A stretch of 64,000 nucleotides of DNA. Source: Guadua angustifolia. Lineage: Eukaryota; Streptophyta; Magnoliopsida; Poales; Poaceae. The notes below the pieces were generated by a model that worked only from the letters and a program-made list of their open reading frames with translations, searched no databases and was not told where the DNA came from. The stretch spans positions 11,058,423 through 11,122,422 of the forward strand of contig CM070515.1 of the NCBI GenBank assembly GCA_036346375.1, given 5' to 3'. Below are positions 33,287 to 44,623 of this stretch, one piece after another. Each line of letters opens with the position of its first letter. Position 1 is the stretch's first letter. Made by a program: the position numbers and the translations under genes.

Positions 33287-35270
33287 AAGAATTTTAGGAA
33301 ATAATGAGATGGATTGGACGCTTGCACACTCAAGAGGAGAAGGACTATATTTGTCTACAAGTGGTGTCAAGCATGAAGACAATCATGTCCATCATAAGCC
33401 AATGCCATCTCGGTAACAAGCATTTAAATTGATTACTATTATGTTTTATAGCCTTGTGTAGGTTATATTGTAATATTCATGCTAGAATCAATTTAGATTG
33501 CTTGGTATGGACACTTGCTCTCGCCTCTTGTCTATTCTCTTATTGCAAATCTTGAGCAAGTTCAGTTGTGGCACATTTAGGGGGAGTGTTAATTCATATT
33601 CATGTGTACCACATCCCTACGTGTGCCCATATTAATAAGAAGTGCAAATATATATATTTCAAAATCAACTATTTAGCCAAAAGGCAAAATGTTGTATACT
33701 ATTACTAATCTTGTGAAAAAAAACTAGTTGAAAAATGTATACAAATGCTTTCAAAAGGTTTTCAAATGGTTTTGGCTTTACAAAAACTAATTTCAAAAGA
33801 AAATAAGTTTTTAACTCCAAAATATAGTTACTTGTATCTTGTTTTGGATTTAAACTTATAATTTTCATAGAATTAAATGTAAAAAGATTTTGAAACTAAT
33901 TCCAAAATGAAAAACCAAGAGTTGGTCATTCCTAACAAGTTTCATGTTCAAAAGATTTTCAAAATACCAACTTATCAAAAGTTATTTGATTTTGAAACTC
34001 GCCGAAAAACTATACTTGACCCATAATGGTCATATTATTGCACTTAGTGAGTTTCTCCATTTGGATCAATTCTTGTGTAGAATTGTAATTCAAAATGATA
34101 TTTTTAGACTCATACACAAAATTCAAATCTTATATCTTACCCCTTGCTTTATTTGAAGTTTTGTGTTTATTGGATTCGACTTTGCTTCTTCAAAAGGACT
34201 ATTTAGATCAAAAGTCAAAATTGTATTTAAATGAACCAAATTTGTGAAAAGCTTTGTAAAAGTATCCTATTAAGTATTCCAAATGTTTTACAGGCTTCCA
34301 AAATGAAAAACTATATGTTGAAATCAAATTTGGCTCAACACGTTTTAATTTAATCCAAAATGGCCTATTTAGGCATATAGCTCAAATGTTGGCATTCGAG
34401 TTGGATTTCATCATAAATCTTGGCTATACACATTATTGATACACCTATCTAAGCCATAGAAAAAGAAACTGCAAGGAATCCAAACCGAAGTGTATTTTGA
34501 GGCTTTTCGTGAAAATCGATTTTCATTTTTGCCTCAAAACGCAATTTGCCATAACTTTGAAAATAAAATTGTTTTGATGAAAATTCTTTTTCGAAAACCC
34601 TCTAATTAGTCCAAAGTTCATTTCTGGAAATTTTCAAATCAATTGGACTTCATTTGAATCATTTTTGCCAAAAATTTGCAAAAGCCCGAGTTCAGTCGAT
34701 CGGACCGGTACTCACCAAACCACTGGTGCTTGTGATAGTAGTGTAAAACCCAGATTACCGCCCTTGTGAGCTGATAGTACCGGCCATGGCTTGTTGGCTA
34801 TGATTTTTCAGAATTTTTCGAGTTTTACTTTGGGATATCTTTTGATTGGTACTTCCTTTTTTCAAAAATTCTTGTTAGAAAAGTTTCTTGTCATCCCAAA
34901 GTTCATTTGTGCAAAATTTGAAAAGCTCTAAAATTTATTTGATCGCATTTTCAAGTGGTATCAGTTATGAGCACTTTAAATGAACTAAAGAGTGATTTTC
35001 ACTTGATCTTTTGAAAAGACAAAACTTGTGCAATTCAAATGCAAATAACTCCATAATTCATTCATTGAATATCTTGGGGAGTTTATTAATATCAAGTTTT
35101 GGGCACTTTAATGCTTCCAAGTGATATCATATCTTTATTTTGCTTTCATACTAAATCTTTGTGATTTTATTGATCAATCTTGAGCTGTTGATACCCGTGA
35201 GTATATTGCTCTGAGAATATTGCTCTGATACCCATCAATGTTATCGATATTTCCTTTAAGTGGTATCAGT
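33287..35270 (+). other. Non-coding internal region where pol would be
   Basis: About 2 kb, AT-rich, with no RT, integrase, RNase H or protease motif on either strand. Many CAAAAxxTTTTCAAA-like phrases occur. PBS-like AAGTGGTATCAG motifs appear at about 34955 and 35258. Confidence 0.6.
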
Positions 35271-36400
35271 TGAGCATTTGTTCACTCCATATGCTTACAA
35301 GTGGTATCATTGAGTTTTTCTTTTCTCAAAGTGGTATCATGGATCTTATTGTCATTTCTTCTAAGTGATATCCTTGATTATTTGGATTACTTTTTTAAGT
35401 GGTATCATTGAATTCAATTATTTTCTATAAGTGGTATTTCATTGCCTATTTGTAGCATTACTCCGATACCTAAATTCTTGATTAAGATTTTTCCTCGCAA
35501 ATTAAAATTGTAAGTTCAACCGCTTAAGATTTCTCTGAGTGGAGTCTTTATGGTTTGAAATATATAAAAGAGGAAAATCTCAAGTTGAGCATTGTTCTTA
35601 ATTCAAAAATTTCAAAATGCTCATTTCTTTTGGATCTTCAAGCACGCCTTGAGATTAATTTTACAAGTGGTATCTACTTTCTCAAGTGGTATTCTTTTTG
35701 GGTTCTCGTTTACTTTGTTAGGCAAATTATTGGATTCTTCAAGAGAATCATATTAAAAAAATTTTGCAAAGCCTAATAAAATGAGGAGTGAGTTATTTGA
35801 ATGTGTTTCAAATAAACCGTGTGATACCCTTACTTAGTTTTTCATGCCTATCTTTACAAGTGGTATTTTTACAAGTGGTATCCACAAATCCAAATATGGT
35901 CTCTTTTCGAGTTTTCCTTATTTTTAGACCATATTTCAAATAAAAACTTGTTTTGCTTCTTGGATGACCCGTCAAGTTTTTATTTGGTTTGAAATTTTAA
36001 TCTCCTTCAACACTTTTCCCAAGGTCATAAGTGTTTATTTCAATTCTTGTATGACCTTCATTAAAAAGAGATAATTTTATAGGGGAGAATTAGGTGCTTA
36101 AAAAGAGATAGTTAAATGCCAAAAAGGGAGAATATTTAAAAAAAATGTATGCCAAAAGGGGGAGAAATAATTAAAATATTCTTTTAAGATGTTTTATCCA
36201 TTTTTGGTGTTTAATGCCAAAAGGGGGAGAATTAGGAAGCTTAATTTCATTTGGTTTAAAAAGTAAGCTTGATATGATTAAGGGGGAGAATTAATATGCA
36301 TATGTGTTCAATTAGCTTAAATTCTCTCAACATGATTAGTTTTAATCCAAATGTGCTCATTAAGCTTGGATTTGTCATTAATCACCAAAAAGGGGGAGAT
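35271..36400 (+). repeat. Second copy of the 3' internal region
   Basis: Matches 27041-28169 almost base for base, with PBS-like and polypurine motifs, and ends directly at LTR B. Confidence 0.85.
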
Positions 36401-39400
36401 TGTAAGTTCAACCTTCATTAGTTATGGTTTTGGTGTTAATGACAAATCTAATATTGTGATTATCCATTAATGTGATTTTGTTGTTAATGACAAATCTAAT
36501 ATTGTGATTATCCATTAATGTGATTTTGTTATTAATGACAAATCTTATATCGAGACTAACTTGTTTATTTAGAATATCTTTGATTAGTCTCATCGCATTG
36601 AAAAATGGAAAACCCAAGGTATGTTTTCATATTCATTCTAGTATTAGTTGCATACTTTGGAGTCAAGTTAAAGTATGAATGTCCCCATTACATTTACCAC
36701 AAAATGTGCATTATGTTTCTCAATCCATATATTACATGGATGCACATATTTAGGGGGAGTTTGTAGTTTAACTTGAAAGTCTCTTTGTATTGATCTATTC
36801 TTTATTGATACATATAAGGATCAAGACAAAGAAACTAAATACTTGAGTATATATTTGAAGTGCCTAAGTTATAAGTATACTCATGGTAATATAGGATATA
36901 CTCCAATATAATCAAATTGAATATGTGCATATTATATCCAAGTCAATCATACTTATGCACATATACATGTGGGGGTATTCTAGAGTTGATGACTTAGGTA
37001 ATGATCATTTCCATATAGCCTACACATAATGGATCATTACTTTTCATCAACATGAGTATATGAAATCTTGTGTAGTTAATATATACTCATATCAATTTAA
37101 ATGATAATTTAAATTGAGTTCATTTGTCTTATTAATTATTAAAGAACACTTCATCATGTGTTGATGGTGTTCCGTGATTAATTAAGGACAAATGAATAGT
37201 TCTTAAGTATAATAAAGCATGAGTTGCATTATTGTACTTAAGGCACAATTAAATCATTCAAATTGTTTTTGGTTGTGCTCAATTGATCTAAAGGCATCCA
37301 TTATGTGTTAATGGAGTGCAAGAGATAATTGAGACAACCGTGCATCTTGGACTAACTATTTGTATGAGTTGTGATTGAGTTAGGTCCAAAGATGGATGAG
37401 ATGATGAGAACGGGACAAAGACGACATCATGAGTTGATAGGCGTCAAGAATGGATCCCGAAGTGAAAAGAAGGGTGACGATCCCAGGGGAGCATGAGTGA
37501 TAATCATAAAGACCCCAAAGGGGATTGCTTGTGCGCGTCGGCGAAGGTATAATTAGATAGGCTAAGGACTTTTGTAGTCTTTGAGTCTAAGGTTTTATCG
37601 CCATGCTATTAAGAGGGGTCGTTCCCTTTGCTTGAGCTTCATCATGTGTTGGTGATCTCATTCGCGTTCACTCAAGCTCAAATCATAGTTTGATTTGGTT
37701 TTTGCATATGGGTTAACCATTTGGCATGTGTTGCGAATGGGTTAAACTTATGCTTGGTTGCATTGGTTTTTCGATAATGCTTTGATCTGCATGTGTTGCA
37801 AGAAGTGATAAGCTAGTGCGTTGGCTTTTGCGTGAAGTTCACTTTTGCATGTGTTGCATTAGTTGAAGCTTCATGCTTTGGTTTCGCAAAACAATCTTTC
37901 TAAAACTTGTGTTTGCTTGGAGCTAAGTTTTGCATGTGTTGCAAAAGGAGAGAGCTCAAGCTTGGTTTTGGTGTTTATGGTTGTGCATGTGCTAGAGGCT
38001 CGCATGTGTTGTGAGTAGAGAGCACATATGGTTGATTTGGTATTTGTGTGTTTGTATGGAGCTAGAGGCTTGCATGTGTTGTGAGTAAAGAGCTCATACG
38101 TGTGATTTGGTTTTAGTTAAAGTTTGGTTTTGGTGTTGCATGGAACTAGAGAATTGCATGTGTTGCAATTAGAGAGTTCATGCACCTTGATTTGATGTTG
38201 CTTCGAGCTAGACTTTTGCATATGTTGCAAAGAGTAGTGCTCAAGCATGAAATATGTTTATTGTGTTGTTTGCAAGTTCGTTGTGCGAATAAACTGAGGT
38301 TTATGAGTCCGGAATTCCGAGAGCATGTGAATAGGGCTTGCAACGGGTGTTGGCAAGTTGACTGGGTCTCGTGTTGACCTTCACATGGCTAGGGGGATTA
38401 ATCTCATAAACTCGAGTTTGATTTGCTTAATACAGTTTGCAAATAGTCTTTGAGTTGATTGCGAAATGTGTTTTTGCAATATGGTTGAAATTCTTTGAGC
38501 ATGAGCTAAGTTGGTGCAAATGTGTTTTGCACGTGTGTTTGATCATGTGTTGATCATCTAGAGGCTCAAAGAATGGGTTTCGGTTTTTGGTGAAATGGTT
38601 TTCGAGTCGAATTGGTTTTTCTCTGGTGGCGGACTATCAAGATGTTTGGGGCGGTAGTACCACAGAAGGCGGTACTACCCGCTTTTGGTTGGCTGATAGC
38701 TTTATTACGATCTGTGTTTTACGGTGTCAGGGCGGCACTACGCTCGATGGGAAGCGGTAGTACATCAAGAATGCGGTACTACCGCCCTCAGAGGGCGGTA
38801 GTACTGGTCATATGACCGCTGGTCGACCGTTGGGGTTAAGGGCGGTACTCACTGCCCTATGAGGGCTGTAGTACCAGCCCGACTGCTTTTTCTAAAAAAG
38901 CCCCCAACGGCTAGTTTTCTTGTGGGGGGCTATATATACCCCCTTGGGGGGCTTGGGGCAAGTGTTGCTGGCTTGGTTGAGGTTTTGGGTGAGGTGTTGC
39001 ATGTGTTGCATACTCCCATTTGATTCTTGAGCTTAAGAGTGAGGCTAATTGCATGTGTTGCAATTAGTGAGTGGTTTGAGAGCCTCTTGTGCATGTGTTG
39101 CACTTGAGTGAGGCCTTGTGCATGTGTTGCACTTGGTGATCACCGGAAGCGCATTCGTTGTGCTCGGTGAAGTTCAAGCGGAGGAGCAGCTTGTTGCTCT
39201 TGGAGGTTGCCGACTCCTAGACGGCGTAGGCGTCGTGCGCGGGAGCTCTCGAGGTGTGAGAAGTCCCGGCGAAGTTTGTGAAGGTTCGGGTTGAGCCTAC
39301 GCGCAAGCGTGAAAAACCACGACTAGTGGAAAGAGGTGGGTGCTCGAGCGGGAGCCGGTCCAAGTGTGGGCTAGCCTCAACGTGGACTAGGGGAGACCGG

Positions 39401-39735
39401 CAAGTCTCCGAACACCACGGAAAAACATCGGTTGTCCCTTGTCTCTTTACATTCAAGTATTTACCTTTTGCATATTATTGATTGCTTGAATGAGAATTGC
39501 TTAGTATTAATTGTTTGATCAATTTAGCAATTTATACATAGAGACATAATTTAGTTAGTGCACATAGTGGGCCTAGTTGATTTAGGCCTTAATTGTCAAA
39601 ACCGAGTTTATCGCTTCCGCATTATAATTGATTAGGTTTTGACATAGGGGTTGATTAGAGCGATTGTTTAAGTGAGCGATCGAATTTCGTAAAACGCCTA
39701 TTCACCCCCCCTCTAGGCGCATCCTCGACCCTACA
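36401..39735 (+). repeat. LTR B (3.3 kb)
   Basis: 3335 bp, same ends as LTR A. It differs from A by scattered substitutions and small indels, one extra GTGCATGTGTTGCAC hairpin (two copies near 39090 and 39120) and a strongly diverged palindrome patch at about 38649-38880. The right flank, GCGTT at 39736, joins CACTA transposase sequence. Confidence 0.88.
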
Positions 39736-39740
39736 GCGTT

Positions 39741-40290
39741 GTCAACATCAGTTTCACTATAGTCATCGCCTCTAGGAGTGGGCAAACGACCAGGGGATTA
39801 ACCTTTTGAACAACCCACCAAGATGACAAGTTTTCTAAGGTACATGGATACGACAAATAATACACCTGTTCAACGCGATGAGTGAGCACAAATGGATCAT
39901 AGCCAGTGAGACGTGATTGATGATTAACTTCGACCAGACCAACTTTGTTGTTATGCTTTATCCCTACCCCTGGTTCTATACTAAACCAGTCGCAATAAAA
40001 GAAGACTACTCTCAAGGTCTTTAGCTCCCCTGAACTTGAATTCTATATGTTTTCAATCATATCATAGTACTCTGTTTCACACCCATTCACATCATAAGCT
40101 TTAGTAACAACTCCACTATTTGTTGTCGCTAATTGTGGATGTGTTGCTTTAAATTTTGCAGAGCGAAAGCGAAATCCATGTATATCATTGCGTCCAAAGC
40201 TCTTCACTGTAATGCTTTCGTGGGATATCTGTGGTAGGTCTTCATGAACGGTGTTGTCACTCATACATTGCAAGAGGTGGAACGTTCGTT
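39741..40290 (-). pseudogene. TNP2-like CACTA transposase, DUF4216 part
   Basis: The minus strand encodes TNSGVVTKAYDVNG, EYYDMIENI (40273-40043), then after a frame break RVVFFYCDWFS and GYDPFVLTHRVEQVYYLSYP (40015-39731). This is the DUF4216 region near the end of plant TNP2/En-Spm transposases. The 5' catalytic part is missing and the 3' side stops at the retroelement LTR. Confidence 0.75.
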
Positions 40291-40299
40291 CAACCAGAT

Positions 40300-41190
40300 A
40301 TTTAACTTAATGAAATATCAATTTAGATACATATTGTCGATTCCAAATTAGAAAATAGTGTCGATTCTTGTAGTGCATCATACATCTCTACCTAATATAT
40401 GGATCGGCTAAACAATATTTCTAGTTCTCTCAAGCATTGCTTTTTGTCTTCCTAATTAGTTTAACTAATATTTTCAATACAGTTTAAATGAGTGGACATG
40501 CGAGGACAAGCAAGTGATGAGGCTTCAAACGCAACAGTTTATCAACAATGTGTAGCGGGTTCTCCATTTGTGAAGTGACGTATATGTATATGATTATAAC
40601 ATAAAGCAAGGCATCATTCAGCGAGATTACAACATAAAGCAAAGCATGAACTAATAACATATATGGAATGGTAATGTTGTTAGGTAAATTTATGCTCGCA
40701 TTAATGATCGAAAATTAACATTAACGATGCTAGGGCATATACTAACATTAACCACAATTAACACTACTGATATTAAGCATATACGAGTAACACCAAAAAT
40801 ATGAGTTAATTATCTACCATATACTAACATTGAGCATACACTAGTAACACCGAAAATTAACATTAACGATGCTAGAGCATGTACTAGTAACACCGGAAAT
40901 ATGAATTAATTATCTACCATATACTAACATTGAGCACAATTAACATTAACGATTTAGGGCATACTTTTTAGTAATCAAATTCACTAAACATATTACAAAT
41001 CTCTACATGTACCAAGATATTGAACTTCACCTATCGGATGGCGGCGTGGGGCGGCGTGGGAGGCGGCATACAGCTGTCGTCTGTGTGGCGAGCTTCTTGA
41101 GATGGAGGCCTTGGCGGCGAGGCTGAGGAGGCATGGTCTCAATTCCAAGGCGAGGGCACTGTGCACGCGGGCTAGCTAGGCCTTTTGGTC
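40300..41190. other. CACTA interior, AT-rich, no gene recognised
   Basis: Contains repeated phrases such as ATATACTAACATTGAGCA and ACCGAAAATTAACATTAACGATGCTAG (about 40690-40960). The short frame at 41027-41347 overlaps the subterminal repeats and is not a gene. Confidence 0.4.
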
Positions 41191-41194
41191 TCGA

Positions 41195-41578
41195 TCCGAA
41201 GCATTTTCGTCGGCCCAAGCCGACGAAAATATCTGGCCCTGCCACATGGCTTATTTTCGTCGATCCAGGCCGACGAAAATAGCTAATCCCCGCCACGTGT
41301 CCTATTTCCGTCAGCTCTGGCCGACGAAAATCTCTGCGCATTACCACGTGTTCTTTTTTTCGTCAGCCTGGACCGACGAAAATGGTGCACACAAATTTTT
41401 GAAAACACTGGGCGCAATAACTCCCATATTTTCGTCAGCCTTGTCACGGATATCGACGAAAATATAGTAATTTCGTCGGTTCATCCGGGCCGATGAAATT
41501 ATTTAGTTATTTACGTCGGTCTATTTACGACCAATGAAAAAAATGGAGCCAACGAAAAAAGTGTTGATTCCTGTAGTG
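41195..41578. repeat. CACTA right subterminal palindromes and TIR
   Basis: At least five units pair TTTTCGTC(G/A)GC with GCCGACGAAAA across 4-8 bp, for example 41203-41230 and 41259-41281, ending in the TIR (TTGATTCCTGTAGTG). Such arrays normally bind CACTA regulatory proteins. Confidence 0.85.
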
Positions 41579-41581
41579 TAC

Positions 41582-42267
41582 ACCTACTTCCACCACGGTA
41601 CGCGTGATCACCCGTTTGCTTACGCTTCCCTTCTGCCTTCTGAATCTTGCGGGAACCATGTGAATTGTGCGCAGTTTGATCATGTTTCTTGCTGCATTTG
41701 CATTTTCGGCTGGTCGGTTAATTAGAAAGAGAGATTGTGTGGGTTTCCACCAGCGCAAGTGTGTTCATTGATATCAGTATTTTCCTTATTTGCTCATACA
41801 TACTCTGCTTCTCCTCTGTTGGAGATTAGCTCTTGCAGCTTCTTGTGCGAGCAAAATTTTGCAGCGAATTTCTGTGAATTATTCAGTGACAGCACCTACA
41901 CTCTCGGTTGAATTGCCCAAAATTATCATGCTCAAGTCGCCTGCTGTTATATTTTTAGTGTCCTGAATCCCTAATGGCTAATGCGACCATTCATCCTTCT
42001 CGTACTCGTATCCTTAACTGCAAGCAATGGTTGGTTTGTATCTGTGATCAAAGTTACATGCTTTTCACTTTGATGGCTGCATGCATCTTCTTCCAGCTGC
42101 GTTATCATGGATCTTTTACTTTGCATCTCTTTCCATTTCTTTTACTTCACTGGCCTTTGATCTACACTTGGAAGCGTAAAGGAGACTTGTGCATCGGGTC
42201 GATGTGTGCTAGGCTGCTAGAAACATGAACGACACGGATCCGACGTTTTTGCTTTAGATTGCCATGT
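41582..42267. other. No gene recognised
   Basis: Flank right of the CACTA element. The 84-codon frame at 41974-42228 shows no domain. Confidence 0.3.
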
Positions 42268-42545
42268 ATTGAGTTGCATGTATCACCCAAAAGCTTAGTT
42301 GATGAGGAAAAGTGGGCAATTCACTTATACTTAAACACTCCCCTCACGTGCAGGCTCCCTCAGGCTTAAGACGTGGAATAGAAGTGGGCTACAATTATTT
42401 TTTAAAATTGCGTCAACCATGTCTTGAACTCGAGACCTCTTGGCTCTGATACCATATTGAGTTGCATGCACCAGTCAGTTCACCTAAAAGCTTAAGCTGA
42501 TGAGAAAAGGTGAACAATTCACTTATACTTCAATACTAGACACTA
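42268..42545. repeat. Duplicated repeat around a tRNA-Met-like segment (SINE- or LTR-related)
   Basis: ATTGAGTTGCATG...CAAAAGCTTAG...CAATTCACTTATACTT occurs at 42268-42340 and again, diverged, at 42456-42540. Between them the minus strand reads TGGTATCAGAGCC followed by GGTCTCGAGTTCAAG, an initiator-tRNA-like A/B-box arrangement. Such sequences occur in plant SINEs and at LTR/PBS junctions; I cannot choose. Confidence 0.45.
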
Positions 42546-42646
42546 TTTCCTACCCAGTGCCCATTATGAACGTCCTTCCTAGAGACATTCGATCATTGAC
42601 ACATGTAGGGAAGGAATGACATGTGGTAGTTCACCACATTACTCCC

Positions 42647-43126
42647 TGTAGCGAAAACATGCCATGTTTGTAACCTATGATAGAATATAAGGCTTAGTTA
42701 AACATGAATCGTTAACTAGCCTAAAATATGATCACCAAAATCATAATGCAGAAACTAAGACATGAGATTAACTGACCCGATGATGAAGTAGAAGCCATTA
42801 GGGTTCTTGTCGGTGTAGGGGATTTGATCGGCGATAAACACCAATGTGCGATGAAGAAAACAGGGAACACCGAGATCATCTCGGTGCTAGTTAAATCTTC
42901 GGTAGCCTCGTGCCAAAAGCCCTAGATCGGAAGGATGTATTGGGTAGAACCAAAACTCAAGATCAAAACTTAAACTTTGAGTACCGGCCTCTCCCTTTTA
43001 ATGTGGCATTGGCTATCGGGACCTAACCGAATTTCAGTTGGGAAGCTTCTGATCAGAGCGCGTCATGGTGGGGTATAGCCCATAATTTTTGGTATGTTAG
43101 CTCTTAACCGAAGATCACATCCAACA
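42647..43126 (-). repeat. 3' LTR of a minus-strand copia fragment
   Basis: Read on the minus strand it starts TGTTGGATGTGATC after the purine tract CAAGTGGGAGAA and ends TTCGCTACA. Copia RNase H remnants follow on the right, as expected for an element running leftwards. The 5' LTR is absent. Confidence 0.65.
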
Positions 43127-43289
43127 TTCTCCCACTTGATTGAAGGCTAATATCATATGCCCATGCTCAATAGAACAGCACACCAAGATAAAGTATTACA
43201 GCGATTAATTTAAGCACCGCTGCAATCCCAGTATCTATAGTGCATCATTCTGTCTCGATAGGTTAATCACTTATTTTTAATGGGAGTTG

Positions 43290-43515
43290 GTTTTATTCTT
43301 ATGGTTCTCATTTCCAGAATCAGAGGCTTTCTAATAAACCCATGCCGACAACATGCACTCGAAACAGACTGGGTGGTAAGCCTTTAGTAAGTAGATCCGC
43401 AAGCATAGACTTAGTACTTATATGCTTGACATTAATAGTCTGATCCTGGATTCTATCATTCACCAAATGATACTTAATGTCAATGTGTTTGATGGCACCA
43501 CTTGATTAATTTGTT
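43290..43515 (-). pseudogene. copia RNase H C-terminal remnant
   Basis: The minus strand reads AIKHIDIKYHLVNDRIQ, then ISTKSMLADLLTKGLPP and FRVHVVGMGL, the end of a copia RNase H. It is followed about 160 bp later by PPT and LTR. No other pol part remains. Confidence 0.75.
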
Positions 43516-43519
43516 GTTA

Positions 43520-44620
43520 CTTGATTTAATGATGTTAGTTTGTCCTGAATCCTGATCTTGAATTATGTACCTGTTGATGCACCGTAGGTAACCATGGCAC
43601 CAATGGATGTGGCTGATAATCTGCATGGAGTTGGCCACTACCTGGAATCGAGCAACCTATGTACTAGTGTTTGTGACTGAGACTATGAAAACGCTATCCG
43701 AGTCTATACTATTTGATACCTTTTGATGAGTAGAACTATATGGCACATGTGTTTGTAGTGTCCGTTGGCTCTATCGAGTTATATGACTTACTGTATAAGT
43801 GTAAGCTTGTCGAGTTCTATGATGTTTATTGGGTTTAATGATACATAACTTGCTCCTATGGTCTTGTATGGTTTTAATTCGTCATATATTACTCTATAAG
43901 TCTATATATGCGTGCATTATCGGTATATATTTATTCATTTCGATCCAAATTCATCACATATTTGTCCCGTATTTGTATCCTGAATAACCTAAATTCGTAT
44001 CCATATCTAGTTAGCCCGTGTCCGGTTCCGAATCCGGGGAAAAAATATGAGTTGAGATACGGGAAGAGCAATATCCGCCCGTATCCAACCCATTTTCACC
44101 CCTAGTCATGTGATATTATTCTACTCAAAATCAAGGTGAGGGGAGCAACACTGCTTCCGTAACAAGTCCAGGCCAACCCGGCTAGCAACTATTCATCCCG
44201 GACCAGAAGCAACAATCAACCGACCAATCTGCAACCCATACTGACCAGTCTGTGACCAGTACCGACCAGTCAGCGACCCACATCAACTAGTATGTGACCA
44301 GTGCCAACAAGTCGGTGATCCACACCGACTAGTCTATGACCAATGCCGACTAGTTTGGATGGAATTTTGTTTTCGTACGTTGGAAGGACTATTGGGATGA
44401 CAACAGATCTCTTCAATCGAATAAGATTTATTTTTCTGCTTTTATGAGCATTTGTTTACTTCGATAAAATCTTCAAGTCCTACGATTGAAATTCTTGATG
44501 GGATAGCCCTTTAAATACCTAAGTACTACGTCATTGTAAGGTAGGCTTGTTCAGATTAGTTTTTCACTATGAAACTTCATTGTGTGTTCTTGAGTTTACT
44601 AGACCATCAACTACGATTGC
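43520..44620. other. Repeat-rich spacer: hAT-type terminus and CGACCAGT tandem repeats
   Basis: 43935-44104 ends GCCCGTATCCAACCCATTTTCACCCCTA, an Ac-like hAT terminus related to 16306-16536. From about 44215 to 44360 units of roughly 40 bp built on ACCGACCAGTCTGTGACCAGTG recur 3-4 times. No gene recognised. Confidence 0.5.
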
Positions 44621-44623
44621 AGG

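Larger units (their letters stand above)
28170..39735 (+). mobile_element. Gag-only Sirevirus-like LTR retroelement (TR-GAG type)
   Basis: Order: LTR A (28170-31484), tRNA-Met PBS (31487-31500), broken gag (31545-33286), about 3.1 kb without coding potential, polypurine tracts, LTR B (36401-39735). LTRs begin TGTA and end TACA. No protease, integrase, RT or RNase H is recognisable, so it would depend on a partner element. The two LTRs look highly similar by eye except for one palindrome-rich patch, suggesting a fairly recent insertion. It interrupts a CACTA transposon. Large non-autonomous elements with LTRs and gag only have been described in plants as TR-GAG. Confidence 0.85.
25595..41578 (-). 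mobile_element. CACTA (En/Spm) transposon, ~16 kb, with nested retroelement (TSD TAC)
   Basis: Left end CACTATAGGAATCGACAA and the reverse complement of the right end CACTACAGGAATCAACA are matching CACTA termini. The 3-bp duplication TAC lies at 25592-25594 and 41579-41581. Both subterminal zones carry many TTTTCGTCGGC-type repeats, often as small palindromes. Remnants of both expected genes lie on the minus strand: TNP2-like at 39741-40290 and a TNPA-like tail at 26868-26996. About 12.7 kb (27041-39735) is later retrotransposon DNA, so little more than 3 kb of CACTA sequence remains. Not autonomous. Confidence 0.9.

Noticed and set aside
42420..42470. tRNA gene on the minus strand
   Set aside because: Only an A/B-box-like core is present; no acceptor stem or full cloverleaf can be drawn.
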